Assembly (NCBI RefSeq): GCF_000376945.1
Contig: NZ_AQXU01000017.1
Span: forward strand, 1-64,000
Source of the DNA: Leeia oryzae DSM 17879
GTDB taxonomy: Bacteria; Pseudomonadota; Gammaproteobacteria; Burkholderiales; Leeiaceae
Reading direction: 5' to 3'
Length of the DNA: 64,000 bases
The notes below the pieces were generated by a model that did not search any database, was not told where the DNA came from, and saw nothing but the letters and a program-made list of their open reading frames with translations. Every line of letters begins with the position of its first letter. Position 1 is the stretch's first letter. The position numbers and the translations under genes were made by a program. This document shows positions 17,746 through 30,500 of the stretch, piece by piece.

Positions 17746-19077
17746 ATGACACAGATGAATACAGAAGAACTCACCCAGTTGCGCCAGAGAATTCTGGCAG
17801 ACACGGCGCGCTACGCAGAGTCTGCATTGGCACCCAAGACATTTGAACCGGGCGTTACACCAATTCCGGCAGCCGGGAAAGTCATTGGGGCACCAGAGTT
17901 GCAAATGATGGTAGACGCTTCGCTGGATGGCTGGTTGACAACCGGCCGCTTTAATGAAGCCTTCGAGCAAAAGCTGGCCAACTATCTTGGCATCAAATAT
18001 GTTTTAACCACCAACTCGGGATCTTCTGCAAATTTACTGGCATTTTCGACCTTGACATCACCCCGACTCGGTGACCGGGCAATTCAAAAGGGAGATGAAG
18101 TAATCGGCGTAGCTGCGGGCTTCCCCACTACAGTGAATCCGATTCTGCAGTTTGGGGCTGTACCCGTTTTTGTCGACGTGCATTTGCCTACTTACAATAT
18201 CGACCCGGCCAAGATAGAAGCCGCCATCACCCCAAAAACCAAAGCCATCATGTTAGCCCATACGCTTGGTAACCCGTATAACCTTGATGTGGTGACCAGC
18301 CTGTGTAAAAAATATGGCTTGTGGCTTATTGAAGACTGCTGCGATGCATTAGGATCAAGTTATCAAAACCAGTTGGTTGGTTCGTTCGGAGATATAGGTA
18401 CACTTAGTTTTTACCCGGCGCATCACATCACCATGGGCGAAGGCGGCGCGGTCTTTACCAATAATCCAGAATTAAAACTGATTGCAGAAAGTTTCAGGGA
18501 CTGGGGACGAGACTGCTATTGCCAGCCTGGTAAAGACAATACCTGTGGCAAACGTTTTTGCTGGAAACTGGGTGACTTGCCTGAAGGGTATGACCACAAA
18601 TATACCTATTCGCACCTGGGTTATAACCTGAAGATTACCGATATGCAAGCCGCTTGTGGGCTGGCACAGATGGAGCGTGTGGATGGGTTTGTAACAGCCA
18701 GGAAGCAGCATTTTAGCTGGCTGAAAAACCGTTTAAACAGTTGTGAAGAGTTTCTGATGTTGCCAGAGGCGACAGAGCATAGCGACCCGTCCTGGTTTGG
18801 TTTTCCTGTCACCCTTAAACCAGAGTCAGGCATCAACCGGGTAGATGTATTGAATTACCTTGATCAGAACCGCATTGGTACTCGCCTTTTGTTTGCAGGC
18901 AATTTGACCCGCCAGCCCTACATGAAGGGACAAGTGTACCGGGTTAGTGGAGAGCTAACCAACACTGATCTGGTGATGAACAACACCTTCTGGATTGGTG
19001 TACATCCAGGGTTGACAGAAGAAATGCTGGCCTTTGTGGCGGATAAGCTAGAAACCATTTTGGGTGTAAATTTTTAA
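17746..19077 (+). CDS. rfbH: CDP-6-deoxy-4-hexulose 3-dehydrase (E1, RfbH)
   Basis: A 443-residue PMP-dependent, iron-sulfur dehydrase that removes the C-3 hydroxyl. Two E1 hallmarks are visible. The usual aminotransferase lysine is replaced by His in [16 protein letters not shown] cysteine cluster ([17 protein letters not shown]) fits the [2Fe-2S] ligands. E1 normally needs the reductase E3 (AscD/DdhD), and no E3 gene is seen in the window. The start is placed at the ATG at 17746; the next ATG at 17755 is also possible, and no clear ribosome site decides between them. Confidence 0.92.
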   Translation: MTQMNTEELTQLRQRILADTARYAESALAPKTFEPGVTPIPAAGKVIGAPELQMMVDASLDGWLTTGRFNEAFEQKLANYLGIKYVLTTNSGSSANLLAFSTLTSPRLGDRAIQKGDEVIGVAAGFPTTVNPILQFGAVPVFVDVHLPTYNIDPAKIEAAITPKTKAIMLAHTLGNPYNLDVVTSLCKKYGLWLIEDCCDALGSSYQNQLVGSFGDIGTLSFYPAHHITMGEGGAVFTNNPELKLIAESFRDWGRDCYCQPGKDNTCGKRFCWKLGDLPEGYDHKYTYSHLGYNLKITDMQAACGLAQMERVDGFVTARKQHFSWLKNRLNSCEEFLMLPEATEHSDPSWFGFPVTLKPESGINRVDVLNYLDQNRIGTRLLFAGNLTRQPYMKGQVYRVSGELTNTDLVMNNTFWIGVHPGLTEEMLAFVADKLETILGVNF

Positions 19078-19159
19078 AATGCTCTACGCGATTTATTATC
19101 CACATAAGAAATCAAGGCAATAGCAGAATATACATATCAAAAGATTCTCGGAGGCAACT

Positions 19160-20248
19160 TTGCCTATTACCTTCTTAAAATCCAGCATGATTGCTGACCA
19201 AAATAGAATTATTGCGGAAGATATTAGCTGGATTATTTCTTCTGAATTGCCGTGGAAGCATCTTGAAAACAAGACTATTCTGGTGACTGGCGGAGGAGGA
19301 TTTCTTGCTTCATATATTGTGAAATCACTTCTTGACGCCAATAAAAACTTTGATCTTCATTTGCGAGTAGTTTGCATTGCAAGAAATATGCAGAGTATTC
19401 AGCGGCGTTTAGCTGACTACTTGCATCTTGAGGCGCTGCAAATCTTTATTCATGATATCACCCTACCTCTTCCAGATAATTTTCCTGGTGCGGATATCAT
19501 CATTCACAGTGCCAGTCAGGCAAGCCCTAAGTTTTATGGGATAGATCCGGTGGGTACATTACTGGCTAATACAGCTGGTACTATGTATTTACTGGAACAT
19601 GCCAGGAAACTTGGAACCAGCAAATTTCTTTTTTTTAGCAGCAGTGAAGTGTATGGCTCACCAGCAAACGCTGACAAACCACTGACTGAAACAGACTTTG
19701 GCTATCTGGACCCGATGCAAGTCAGATCATGCTATGCAGAGGGAAAAAGAATGGGAGAAAACATGTGCATCTCCTGGTTAAAACAGCACAAAATTCCTTC
19801 TGTGGTTGTCAGGCCATTTCATACGTATGGGCCAGGCATGGCCTTAGACGATGGCCGAGTCTTTGCAGATTTTGTCGCAAGTGCAGTCAATAAAAGTACC
19901 GTCCAGATAAAAAGCGATGGGTCTGCTATGCGCGCATTCTGCTACATTGCAGATGCAACGCTAGGTTTTCTGACGGTACTCCTGCAGGGAGAATCTGGAG
20001 AAGCCTATAATATTGGTAACCCAGAGGGTGAGCTCTCCATCAAGGCATTAGCAAATCTCATTGTTGGTTTATATCCAGAACGAAATCTGAATATACAATT
20101 TGATGCGCCAGCTACTTCCCATTACATGAAAAGCCCGACCAATCGTTCTTGCCCCTGCATTGAGAAAGTGCAGCAAATTGGATGGCAACCTTCCATTTTG
20201 CCGGAGGAAGGCTTCCGCAGAACAATTTCGTCCTTTCTGACGATGTAA
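19160..20248 (+). CDS. NAD-dependent epimerase/dehydratase or reductase (extended SDR)
   Basis: A 362-residue extended SDR with NAD motif VTGGGGFLASYIV (about residues 41-53), HSASQASP, FFSSSEVYGSP and a catalytic Tyr in RSCYAEGKRMGE (YxxxK). After RfbH it could reduce or epimerise the CDP-4-keto-3,6-dideoxy sugar, as paratose/abequose synthases do, but the sequence alone does not fix this. The start is probably TTG at 19160, because GGAGG lies five bases before it; the first ATG (19187) has no ribosome site. The gene looks more AT-rich than rfbFGH. Confidence 0.75.
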   Translation: MPITFLKSSMIADQNRIIAEDISWIISSELPWKHLENKTILVTGGGGFLASYIVKSLLDANKNFDLHLRVVCIARNMQSIQRRLADYLHLEALQIFIHDITLPLPDNFPGADIIIHSASQASPKFYGIDPVGTLLANTAGTMYLLEHARKLGTSKFLFFSSSEVYGSPANADKPLTETDFGYLDPMQVRSCYAEGKRMGENMCISWLKQHKIPSVVVRPFHTYGPGMALDDGRVFADFVASAVNKSTVQIKSDGSAMRAFCYIADATLGFLTVLLQGESGEAYNIGNPEGELSIKALANLIVGLYPERNLNIQFDAPATSHYMKSPTNRSCPCIEKVQQIGWQPSILPEEGFRRTISSFLTM

Positions 20249-20267
20249 CAAACCAAAGGTCATACCG

Positions 20268-21206
20268 ATGAAATCACTCCACAGCACACGACACGAATTT
20301 CAGCATGGCCTCATTGATAAGCCTACTTTCATCAGGACGATGTATGAGGAGCACCATTACGCCCTCTATGATTATGCAAGCTATATAGGCCAAACGAATA
20401 TCAGGAAAATAGAGATCGAAGATAACCAGGTTATCATGACAACAAAAGACCGAGGGATTCGTCTTTTATGTTCCGCAAAAGACTATCGAATTGCGCCGAT
20501 TGAAATTTTAAATTTTTTAGATTATGAAAAAGATGAATATTCAATGATTGACAATTTATCTGCTGAATGCAGAAGCATCATTGATATAGGTGCAAATATT
20601 GGCCTATACGCACTTAATATGGCGGTATCCAACAGATCTGCAAAAATTTTCTGCTTTGAACCAATACCAAAAACCTTTTCTGTTTTACAAGAAAATATAC
20701 GACTTAACTCAGTTAATAATATTCATGCTTTTAACTTTGGACTATCTGATGAGAATAATGAATTCTTGTTCTATTATTATCCGGAGGGTTCAGGAAATGC
20801 TTCATCTGTCAACGTATCCGAAAGGTCGGATATTGAGACGGTAACCTGTCAAGTCAAAAAGATGGATACATATTTTGCGACAGAAGGTATTCATGCCGAT
20901 TTTATAAAATGTGATGTAGAAGGTGCCGAGCTGCTCGTTTTTAAAGGCGGTCAGACCGTGATTTCCCGGGACTGTCCAATTGTCTTCTCAGAAATTCTAA
21001 GAAAATGGTCAGCAAAATTCAATTATAACCCCAATGAAATTTTCACTTTTTTTGCCAACTTAGGGTACCGTGCATTTACTGCAAAAAATAACTATCTGCA
21101 TGCTTTTTCTGTCATGGATGAAAAAACTGTTGAGACAAATTTTTTCTTTTTGCACAATGAAAATCATAAAGAGCTTATTAAGCGATATGAATATATGACC
21201 GCTTAA
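20268..21206 (+). CDS. FkbM family methyltransferase
   Basis: A 312-residue SAM-dependent methyltransferase of the FkbM family. The SAM site is IIDIGANIGLYALNMAVS (about residues 104-121) with an acidic end to the next strand (FCFEPIPKTF). The family motif IKCDVEGAELLVFKGG follows near 220-235. It probably O-methylates a sugar of the glycan made by this cluster. It is visibly AT-rich compared with the flanking genes, consistent with horizontal exchange of sugar-modifying genes. AAAGG lies before the ATG. Confidence 0.82.
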   Translation: MKSLHSTRHEFQHGLIDKPTFIRTMYEEHHYALYDYASYIGQTNIRKIEIEDNQVIMTTKDRGIRLLCSAKDYRIAPIEILNFLDYEKDEYSMIDNLSAECRSIIDIGANIGLYALNMAVSNRSAKIFCFEPIPKTFSVLQENIRLNSVNNIHAFNFGLSDENNEFLFYYYPEGSGNASSVNVSERSDIETVTCQVKKMDTYFATEGIHADFIKCDVEGAELLVFKGGQTVISRDCPIVFSEILRKWSAKFNYNPNEIFTFFANLGYRAFTAKNNYLHAFSVMDEKTVETNFFFLHNENHKELIKRYEYMTA

Positions 21207-21228
21207 CGCGAGAATCAGAAAGTACACT

Positions 21229-22035
21229 ATGCATGACACAGTGCAATTAGCTCTTTTGATACGCCAAACCTGTCTGACGCTTTGTCACACCAAAAATGCC
21301 TCTCATTTAGGTGGGGCATTTTCTGTGGCTGATATCATGGCAGTATTGTACGGGCATAGTCTGGAACATAACCCGCAGCAACCGCGTATGCCAGAGCGCG
21401 ACCGCCTTTTCTACAGCAAAGGCCATGCTTGTACAGCACTCTATTCGGCACTCGCACATTCAGGATATTTCCCGGTCGAGCAATTATTGAATGAGTTCAC
21501 CGAGAACGGCAGCTTTTTCACTTCGCACGTCAATCACCATGTACCAGGTGTTGAACTATCAACGGGCAGCCTGGGGCATGCACTGGGTGTGGCAGCGGGA
21601 GTTACCTTGGCTGGTGAACGTCGCCATAAAGATTATCGTGTGTATGCCATCTTAAGCGATGGTGAGCTGGACGAGGGATCAAACTGGGAGGCTATCCTGT
21701 TTGCGGGGCACCATCATTTATCCCGGCTGACGATGGTCATCGACTACAACAAGATCCAGAGTTTTGGCCATGTTGAAGATGTACTTGGCCTTGAACCGCT
21801 AGCAGACAAACTGACGGCATTTGGGTGGGCGGTGGCAGAAGTGGATGGTCACGATCACGAGGCACTGAAAACCGTTTTCTCAATGGCCACTAGCCAACCA
21901 CTTGCGGTGATTGCGCATACGGTAAAAGGTAAAGGGGTTTCCTTTATGGAAAATCAGTTAGCCTGGCACTATAAGTCGCCCAAGCATGATGAATACGCGC
22001 TTGCCTTGGCTGAACTTGGTGGAGCACAGCCATGA
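21229..22035 (+). CDS. Transketolase-like protein, N-terminal (TPP-binding) subunit
   Basis: A 268-residue protein matching the N-terminal third of transketolase: KNASHLGGAFSVADIMAVLYG, FYSKGHACTALYSAL, GSLGHALGVAAG and the TPP/Mg signature SDGELDEGSNWEAILFAGHHHL. The pyrimidine-binding part is supplied by the next gene, overlapping by ATGA at 22032. Split transketolases in polysaccharide clusters are thought to move a two-carbon ketol unit onto or off a sugar nucleotide rather than serve the pentose phosphate pathway (inference from context). Confidence 0.85.
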   Translation: MHDTVQLALLIRQTCLTLCHTKNASHLGGAFSVADIMAVLYGHSLEHNPQQPRMPERDRLFYSKGHACTALYSALAHSGYFPVEQLLNEFTENGSFFTSHVNHHVPGVELSTGSLGHALGVAAGVTLAGERRHKDYRVYAILSDGELDEGSNWEAILFAGHHHLSRLTMVIDYNKIQSFGHVEDVLGLEPLADKLTAFGWAVAEVDGHDHEALKTVFSMATSQPLAVIAHTVKGKGVSFMENQLAWHYKSPKHDEYALALAELGGAQP

Positions 22036-22937
22036 GAACCACGTTTATCAACACACTGATTCTTGAGGCGCGACAGAACCCGGATATTTTTTTGCTGTGT
22101 GGTGATTTGGGCTACTCTGTGCTGGAACCCTTTGCCAGCGAGTTCCCAGACCGGTTTCTCAACGTGGGCATTGCCGAACAGAACATGATGCAAATCGCGG
22201 CAGGCTTGGCATTGGAAGGCTATAAAGTTTTTGTCTACTCCATTGGCAACTTCCCGACACTCCGCTGCATGGAGCAAATTCGCTATGACGTCTGCTACCA
22301 CAACCTGGATGTCAAAGTAGTGGCAGTAGGTGCTGGTTATGCGTATGGCCCTTTGAGTACATCGCATCATACAACGGAAGACTTGGCCATGCTTAGAAGC
22401 ATTCCTGGCATGGTGGTGACTGCACCAAGTGACCCAAAAGAGGCAGAGGCGCTGACTCGTTATCATTGCCAATATGCTGGGCCAGGCTACTTGAGAATTA
22501 ATAAAGCAGGTGAGCCAATCTTGCACAAAACGGCTATTTCGGTTGTCGCTCCACAAATATTGCCGCTATTAGACAGACAAGACTGTGAAACTGTGGTGAT
22601 TTCTACAGGCGCAATTACAGAGTCTGCGCTAAGTGACATTGAGGAAAACAGCCTTGGGTGGGCACTGTGGAGCATGCCATTTGTTAACCCGGTTGACAGA
22701 CAAGGCTTGATTCAGCTGGCGAAGCAGTACCAGACAATTATTACGCTCGAAGAACACCAGTTAAACGCAGGCGCAGGCTCTGCGATTATTGAAACATTAA
22801 TGGATGCATTTGCCAGCGGAGAGCTGCAAACCATCCCGAAAGTTCATCGAATCGCTATTCCCAATACTTTTCAGCATGTGGCAGGAAGCCAGCAATGGCT
22901 GCGGCTTAAATCTGGTCTGAAACTTTCCAAATCATAA
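22032..22937 (+). CDS. Transketolase-like protein, C-terminal subunit
   Basis: A 301-residue partner with the Pyr domain (ICGDLG-like start LCGDLGYSVLEPFASEFPDRFLNVGIAEQNMMQIAAGLA, where the Glu activates TPP) and the transketolase C-terminal domain (about 180-301). Start and stop overlap with the N-terminal subunit indicates stoichiometric co-translation. It is the last gene of the rfbF operon, followed by a hairpin at 22951. Confidence 0.85.
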   Translation: MRTTFINTLILEARQNPDIFLLCGDLGYSVLEPFASEFPDRFLNVGIAEQNMMQIAAGLALEGYKVFVYSIGNFPTLRCMEQIRYDVCYHNLDVKVVAVGAGYAYGPLSTSHHTTEDLAMLRSIPGMVVTAPSDPKEAEALTRYHCQYAGPGYLRINKAGEPILHKTAISVVAPQILPLLDRQDCETVVISTGAITESALSDIEENSLGWALWSMPFVNPVDRQGLIQLAKQYQTIITLEEHQLNAGAGSAIIETLMDAFASGELQTIPKVHRIAIPNTFQHVAGSQQWLRLKSGLKLSKS

Positions 22938-22950
22938 GCGCTTATAGACT

Positions 22951-22987
22951 CAACATTGCCTTTGACCTGATGTCACAGGCAATGTTG
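22951..22987 (+). terminator. Hairpin ending the sugar-biosynthesis operon
   Basis: An 11-base perfect stem (22951-22961 with 22977-22987) with a 15-base loop lies between the convergent ends of the transketolase operon and the phosphorylase gene. No good T-run follows, so efficiency is uncertain. It could serve both strands. Confidence 0.5.
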
Positions 22988-23000
22988 TTCAGCCATCTAT

Positions 23001-23780
23001 CTACTCCGCCACAGCAGCAGCCGAGCCACTCAGCGCACAAAACTCGTCGGCACAGATAGCCCCCAGAATGGATAGCACCTGTTGCATGTGGTCGTCCAAT
23101 ATTTGGGTGGCAGCGCCGATATCAATGTGGTGTTTGTTTTCGCCTTTGCCGGCTGCGTAGTTGCCGACCAGACAAATCGTGGCATAGGGCACGCCCAGTT
23201 CGCGGGCGAGGACGGCCTCTGGCATGCCGGTCATGCCGACCATGTCGGCGCCGTCGCCTTCCAGTCGACGGATTTCTGCAGCAGTCTCCAGGCGGGGGCC
23301 TTGGGTGCAGGCATATGTACCGCCATCTACCACGGGAATGCCCTGGCGTCTGGCAGCCAGCAGAATGCAGGAACGGGCATCAGGTGTGTAAGGGTCAGTA
23401 AAGTCTACATGCCTGACCGGTTGCAGGGAGCCTTCAAAAAAGGTATTGGCTCTGCCATAGGTGTAGTCGATCAACTGGTCTGGCACAACGAGCGTACCCG
23501 GTTTCAGGTCTTTCCGGATACCGCCCACAGAGCCAACAGAGATGATCCGGCTGACTTTTTGTTCTGCCAGCGCCCAGATATTGGCCCGGTAGTTGATTTC
23601 GTGCGGTTGCAGGGTGTGCGCATAACCGTGACGTGCCAGAAAAACCACATCCAGACCGTTAATGTCGCCAAAGGTCAAACCGCAAGAAGGTTCACCGTAT
23701 GGGGTTCTGACCACCTGGCGGCGGGTGATTTTGACGTGAGGAAGCTCATTCAGGCTGCTACCACCGATAATGGCTAACAT
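23001..23780 (-). CDS. Methylthioadenosine/methylthioinosine phosphorylase family protein
   Basis: A 259-residue purine nucleoside phosphorylase of the MTAP/MTIP family: phosphate-binding MLAIIGGSSL, FLARHGYAHTLQPHEINYRANIW, RIISVGSVGGIR, TYACTQGPRLETAAEI and GADMVGMTGMPEAVLARELG. It cleaves methylthio-purine nucleosides with phosphate for methionine and purine salvage. The MTGMPEA segment and His in place of some MTAP base-site residues leave open thioinosine preference, as in Pseudomonas. The start ATG at 23780 follows AAAGGACAC; the longer frame upstream is not supported. Confidence 0.85.
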   Translation of the reverse strand: MLAIIGGSSLNELPHVKITRRQVVRTPYGEPSCGLTFGDINGLDVVFLARHGYAHTLQPHEINYRANIWALAEQKVSRIISVGSVGGIRKDLKPGTLVVPDQLIDYTYGRANTFFEGSLQPVRHVDFTDPYTPDARSCILLAARRQGIPVVDGGTYACTQGPRLETAAEIRRLEGDGADMVGMTGMPEAVLARELGVPYATICLVGNYAAGKGENKHHIDIGAATQILDDHMQQVLSILGAICADEFCALSGSAAAVAE

Positions 23781-23839
23781 AGTGTGTCCTTTTATATTCT
23801 TGTTATTTCTTGTTATGGGTACAGCATGCGGCGATGCCC

Positions 23840-23873
23840 TTGCCTGATTCAAACATAGCATTGAATCTGGCAA
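23840..23873. repeat. 13-base inverted repeat after ligA
   Basis: TTGCC-GATTCAA type arms (23840-23852 and 23861-23873) are inverted with one mismatch around an eight-base loop. They sit 11 bases beyond the ligA stop codon and about 60 bases before the phosphorylase start. It can act as a transcript end for ligA without a T-run, or as an operator for the next gene. Confidence 0.5.
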
Positions 23874-23883
23874 TCTGCAGCAC

Positions 23884-27257
<3,374 letters not shown>

Positions 27258-27427
27258 TTAAGAAGTCCTCACGGGCTTTCTAGTATTAATCTTTTTTGTT
27301 GATGGCATGACCCGACCGTATGCATGACAGGCAGGCTTGCCGCTACATCTGGCGTTGCATGTTGCCTGATGCACAAATACTACAACATTTTTCCGGCATT
27401 CATGCCAAAGCTGGCCTGTATTCCGGC

Positions 27428-27464
27428 AAAAAATGGCCAGTCATACGGCTTACAGTGCCATTTT
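27428..27464 (-). terminator. Probable smc terminator
   Basis: On the minus strand AAAATGGC and GCCATTTT (27430-27437 and 27457-27464) pair as eight bases with a 19-base loop, followed by TTTTTTG. It lies about 43 bases past the smc stop codon and suggests that zipA-ligA have their own promoter in 27258-27430. Confidence 0.5.
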
Positions 27465-27506
27465 AGCCTATAAGCGTCAAACCCGCACATCTGCAACAGC
27501 ATATTG

Positions 27507-30500
27507 TCATGCGGTTTGTGCAGCCAGCGCCATGGCCTCGTCCACATCTACGGCCACAATCCGCGAGACCCCTTGCTCTTGCATGGTGACCCCGACCAGT
27601 TGTTCGGCCATTTCCATGGTGATTTTGTTATGACTGATATAAAGGAATTGGGTTTCTTCGGACATGCGTTTGACCATGTCGCAGAAACGGCCAGTGTTGG
27701 CATCGTCCAGCGGTGCATCGACTTCATCGAGCAGACAGAACGGAGCCGGGTTCAGGCGGAACAAGGCGAAGACCAGCGATAGCGCCGTGAGCGCCTTTTC
27801 TCCGCCAGACAGTAGGTGGATGGTGCTGTTTTTCTTACCGGGGGGTTGCGCCATCAGGTGCAGGCCGGAATCCAGGATTTCCTCGCCAGTCAGCTCCAGC
27901 TGCGCCCTGCCGCCGCCAAACAGCATGGGAAACAGCTCTGCCAGCGACGTATTGACCTTGTCGAAGGTGTCTTGCAGCAGACTGCGGGTTTCCCGGTCGA
28001 TCCGCCGGATGGCAGCTTCCAGCGTCTCGATGGCCAGGTTCAGGTCGTTGGCCTGAGATTCCAGATAGCCTTGCCGCATGACGGCCTCGCCCAGTTCATC
28101 CAGTGCCGCCAGGTTGACCGCGCCCAGCGTTTCGATGGCCTTGCCCAGACGCTGGACTTCCCGCGCCAGACTGGCCGCCTTGAACTGGGTGATGGACTCG
28201 CCCGCCAGCACAGTGTCGGTATCCACACCTTCCAGCACTTCTGCCAGCTGGCTGATGACCAGATGTGACTCTTGCGCCTGCAACTGGATGGCCTGCAAAG
28301 TCTCCCGCAGCGGGGTTTGGGCGTGCTCGCAAGTCAATCGCTGCTCGTCCAGCTGCCGGAACTGCTGGTGCCCCTGTTCGAGGGTATCCCTGCACTGTTG
28401 CAGTTGCTGTTCCCCCGCTTGTTGCCGGGACAGGGCGCTTTCCAGTTGCTCTGCCAGTAACTGGTCGTTATCGTCGGTCATGTCGAAGAGCAGGTCTTCC
28501 AGTTGCTGCTGCAAACTGGTGCGATGCTCTTGTGCATCGGTGATACGGGCAGCTAGCGTGTTGACCTGTTCTGCCAGACGCGTCATCTCGAACCGGGCTT
28601 TCTGCACGGCCTGTTCGGCATGCCGGATATTAGTTTGATGCTGGTTCCATTGGGTCTCGGCATGCAGCACAGCCGCTTTTAAAGCGTCCTGTGCCTGCTG
28701 GCTGTGCGCGACGGCATCCGGATGGTCTGTGGACTGCGTCTCCAGCGCCGTAAGTTCTGCCGTCAGTTGTTGCAAGCGAAGACTGGCTTCTTGCTGCTGC
28801 TGGGACAAGGTGGCCTGTTGCTGATCAAACAACAGCAAACGCTGGCGATTATCCCGCGCGCGGATTTCCAGCTGATGCAAGGCGGTTTGCGCCTGTTGCC
28901 ACTGTGTCTGGTGTTGCTGCCGTTGAAGGCGGATATCCTGCCACCGCTGTCTGGCCTCTGCCAGTTGCTGCTCGCAGCGCTGCATCTCGTGCTGTGCATC
29001 GCCCAGTTGCTGTTGCAACACTTGTTGTTGCTGCGCATATTGCAACGCGGCATCGACAGGGTTCATCGGGTAATAGCGCAGGCCGTCACGGGTAAAAACC
29101 CAGCCATCTGGCGACACCAGTGTCACGCCGGCAGGTAATTGTTTACGCGCATACCAGGCAGAAGCGGCATCCAGCAGATAGACGCCAGCTAGCAAGTCAT
29201 CCAGCTGGCGGGTGATGGCTGAATCCGTCGCAGATACCAGCTGCCGCAGTCGGGTACCGACAGGCCAGACGGGTTCCACCACCGGCTCTGCTTCCCTGTT
29301 GGCAAGCCAGCAAGCCGCTGCTGGCGGTGGGGTCTCCGGCAGTGCAGACAGTGCGTCCAGCGGCCGGGCCTGCAAGCGTTCATGCAGTACGGCCGCCAGC
29401 GCATGGGTATGGGCGGCGTCAATGCTTAATTGTTGCCATAGCGGCATCCCGCCACCATCAGGGAGGGTCTGCCACCAGCGTTGCAAATCCTGACTGCCTT
29501 CCGACGCTTTCAGCAAGGTTTCTGTGGCTGCCAGCTGGCTTTTTAAGCCGGTGTACTGCCCGGAGGCCTGCTCGAACGCTTTTCTGGCTTCCTCTACCCG
29601 CTGCTCCTGCTCGGCTTCTGTATCGGTCAATTGCCGGGTTGTTTCTTCTAGCAAGGTCACTTGCTCTGCAGCCAAGGCAAGCTCGCTCTCCAGCGCACTA
29701 GAGAGGGTTGAGTCCGGCGCCACCAGTTGTGCGACCTGCTGTTCGATCCTGGTCAGGCGCTGCATCTGCTCTTGCTGCTGCCGCGACAGTTGCGTCTTTT
29801 GCTGTAGCGCAAGCGCATGATGCTCTTTGGCTTGCTGCGCCACTTGGCGGGCTTGTTCCAGTTGCTCTCGTTGCGCGTGCAGTGTGGCTTGTAAATCCGG
29901 GCCATCCAGCATCAAGGTTTCCAAATGCAGCGTGGCTTCTTCCAGCACCAGTTGCGCTTCTTCCTGAGCCTCAACCAGTGCGGTCTTCTCGGCACCCCAT
30001 GCTTGTGACTTGCTGTCATGCTGGGCCAACTGCTGCTTCAACTGGGCTTCTTGCTGCAACAGCCGCTGCCGCTGGGCTTTTTGATGCTGCCTTTCCTGCT
30101 CCAGGCGCACCACTTGGGCATTGGCATCAAACAGGGCGGCCTGGGCCGCATGCAGCGCATTGTTATCGGCAAACTGTTGTTCACGGATGTCGATCAGTTG
30201 GGCTTCCAGCTGGCGCTGTCTGGCGATTTCGGCATCCAGCAGCAACTGGGTGGCGCGCAGTTGGTCATCCAGTTGCTGAAGACGTATCCGCGCATCAAAT
30301 TGCTTGACCATGGCCAGCAAGGTCTGGGTTCTGGCTAGCTCTTCCTGAAAAGCACGGTATTGTTTGGCCACGGCCGCCTGCCGCTCCAGCCGTTCTATCT
30401 GCTGACTAAGCTCCAGGCGAATATCATCCAGTCGCAACAGGTTTTCCCGGGCATCGGTCAGACGGTGTTCGGTTTCCTTGCGGCGCTCTTTATAGCGGGA

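Noticed and set aside
27800-30400. Long Gln- and Leu-rich repetitive stretches that look like tandem repeats
   Set aside because: They encode the SMC coiled coils; codon-level similarity of heptads explains them.
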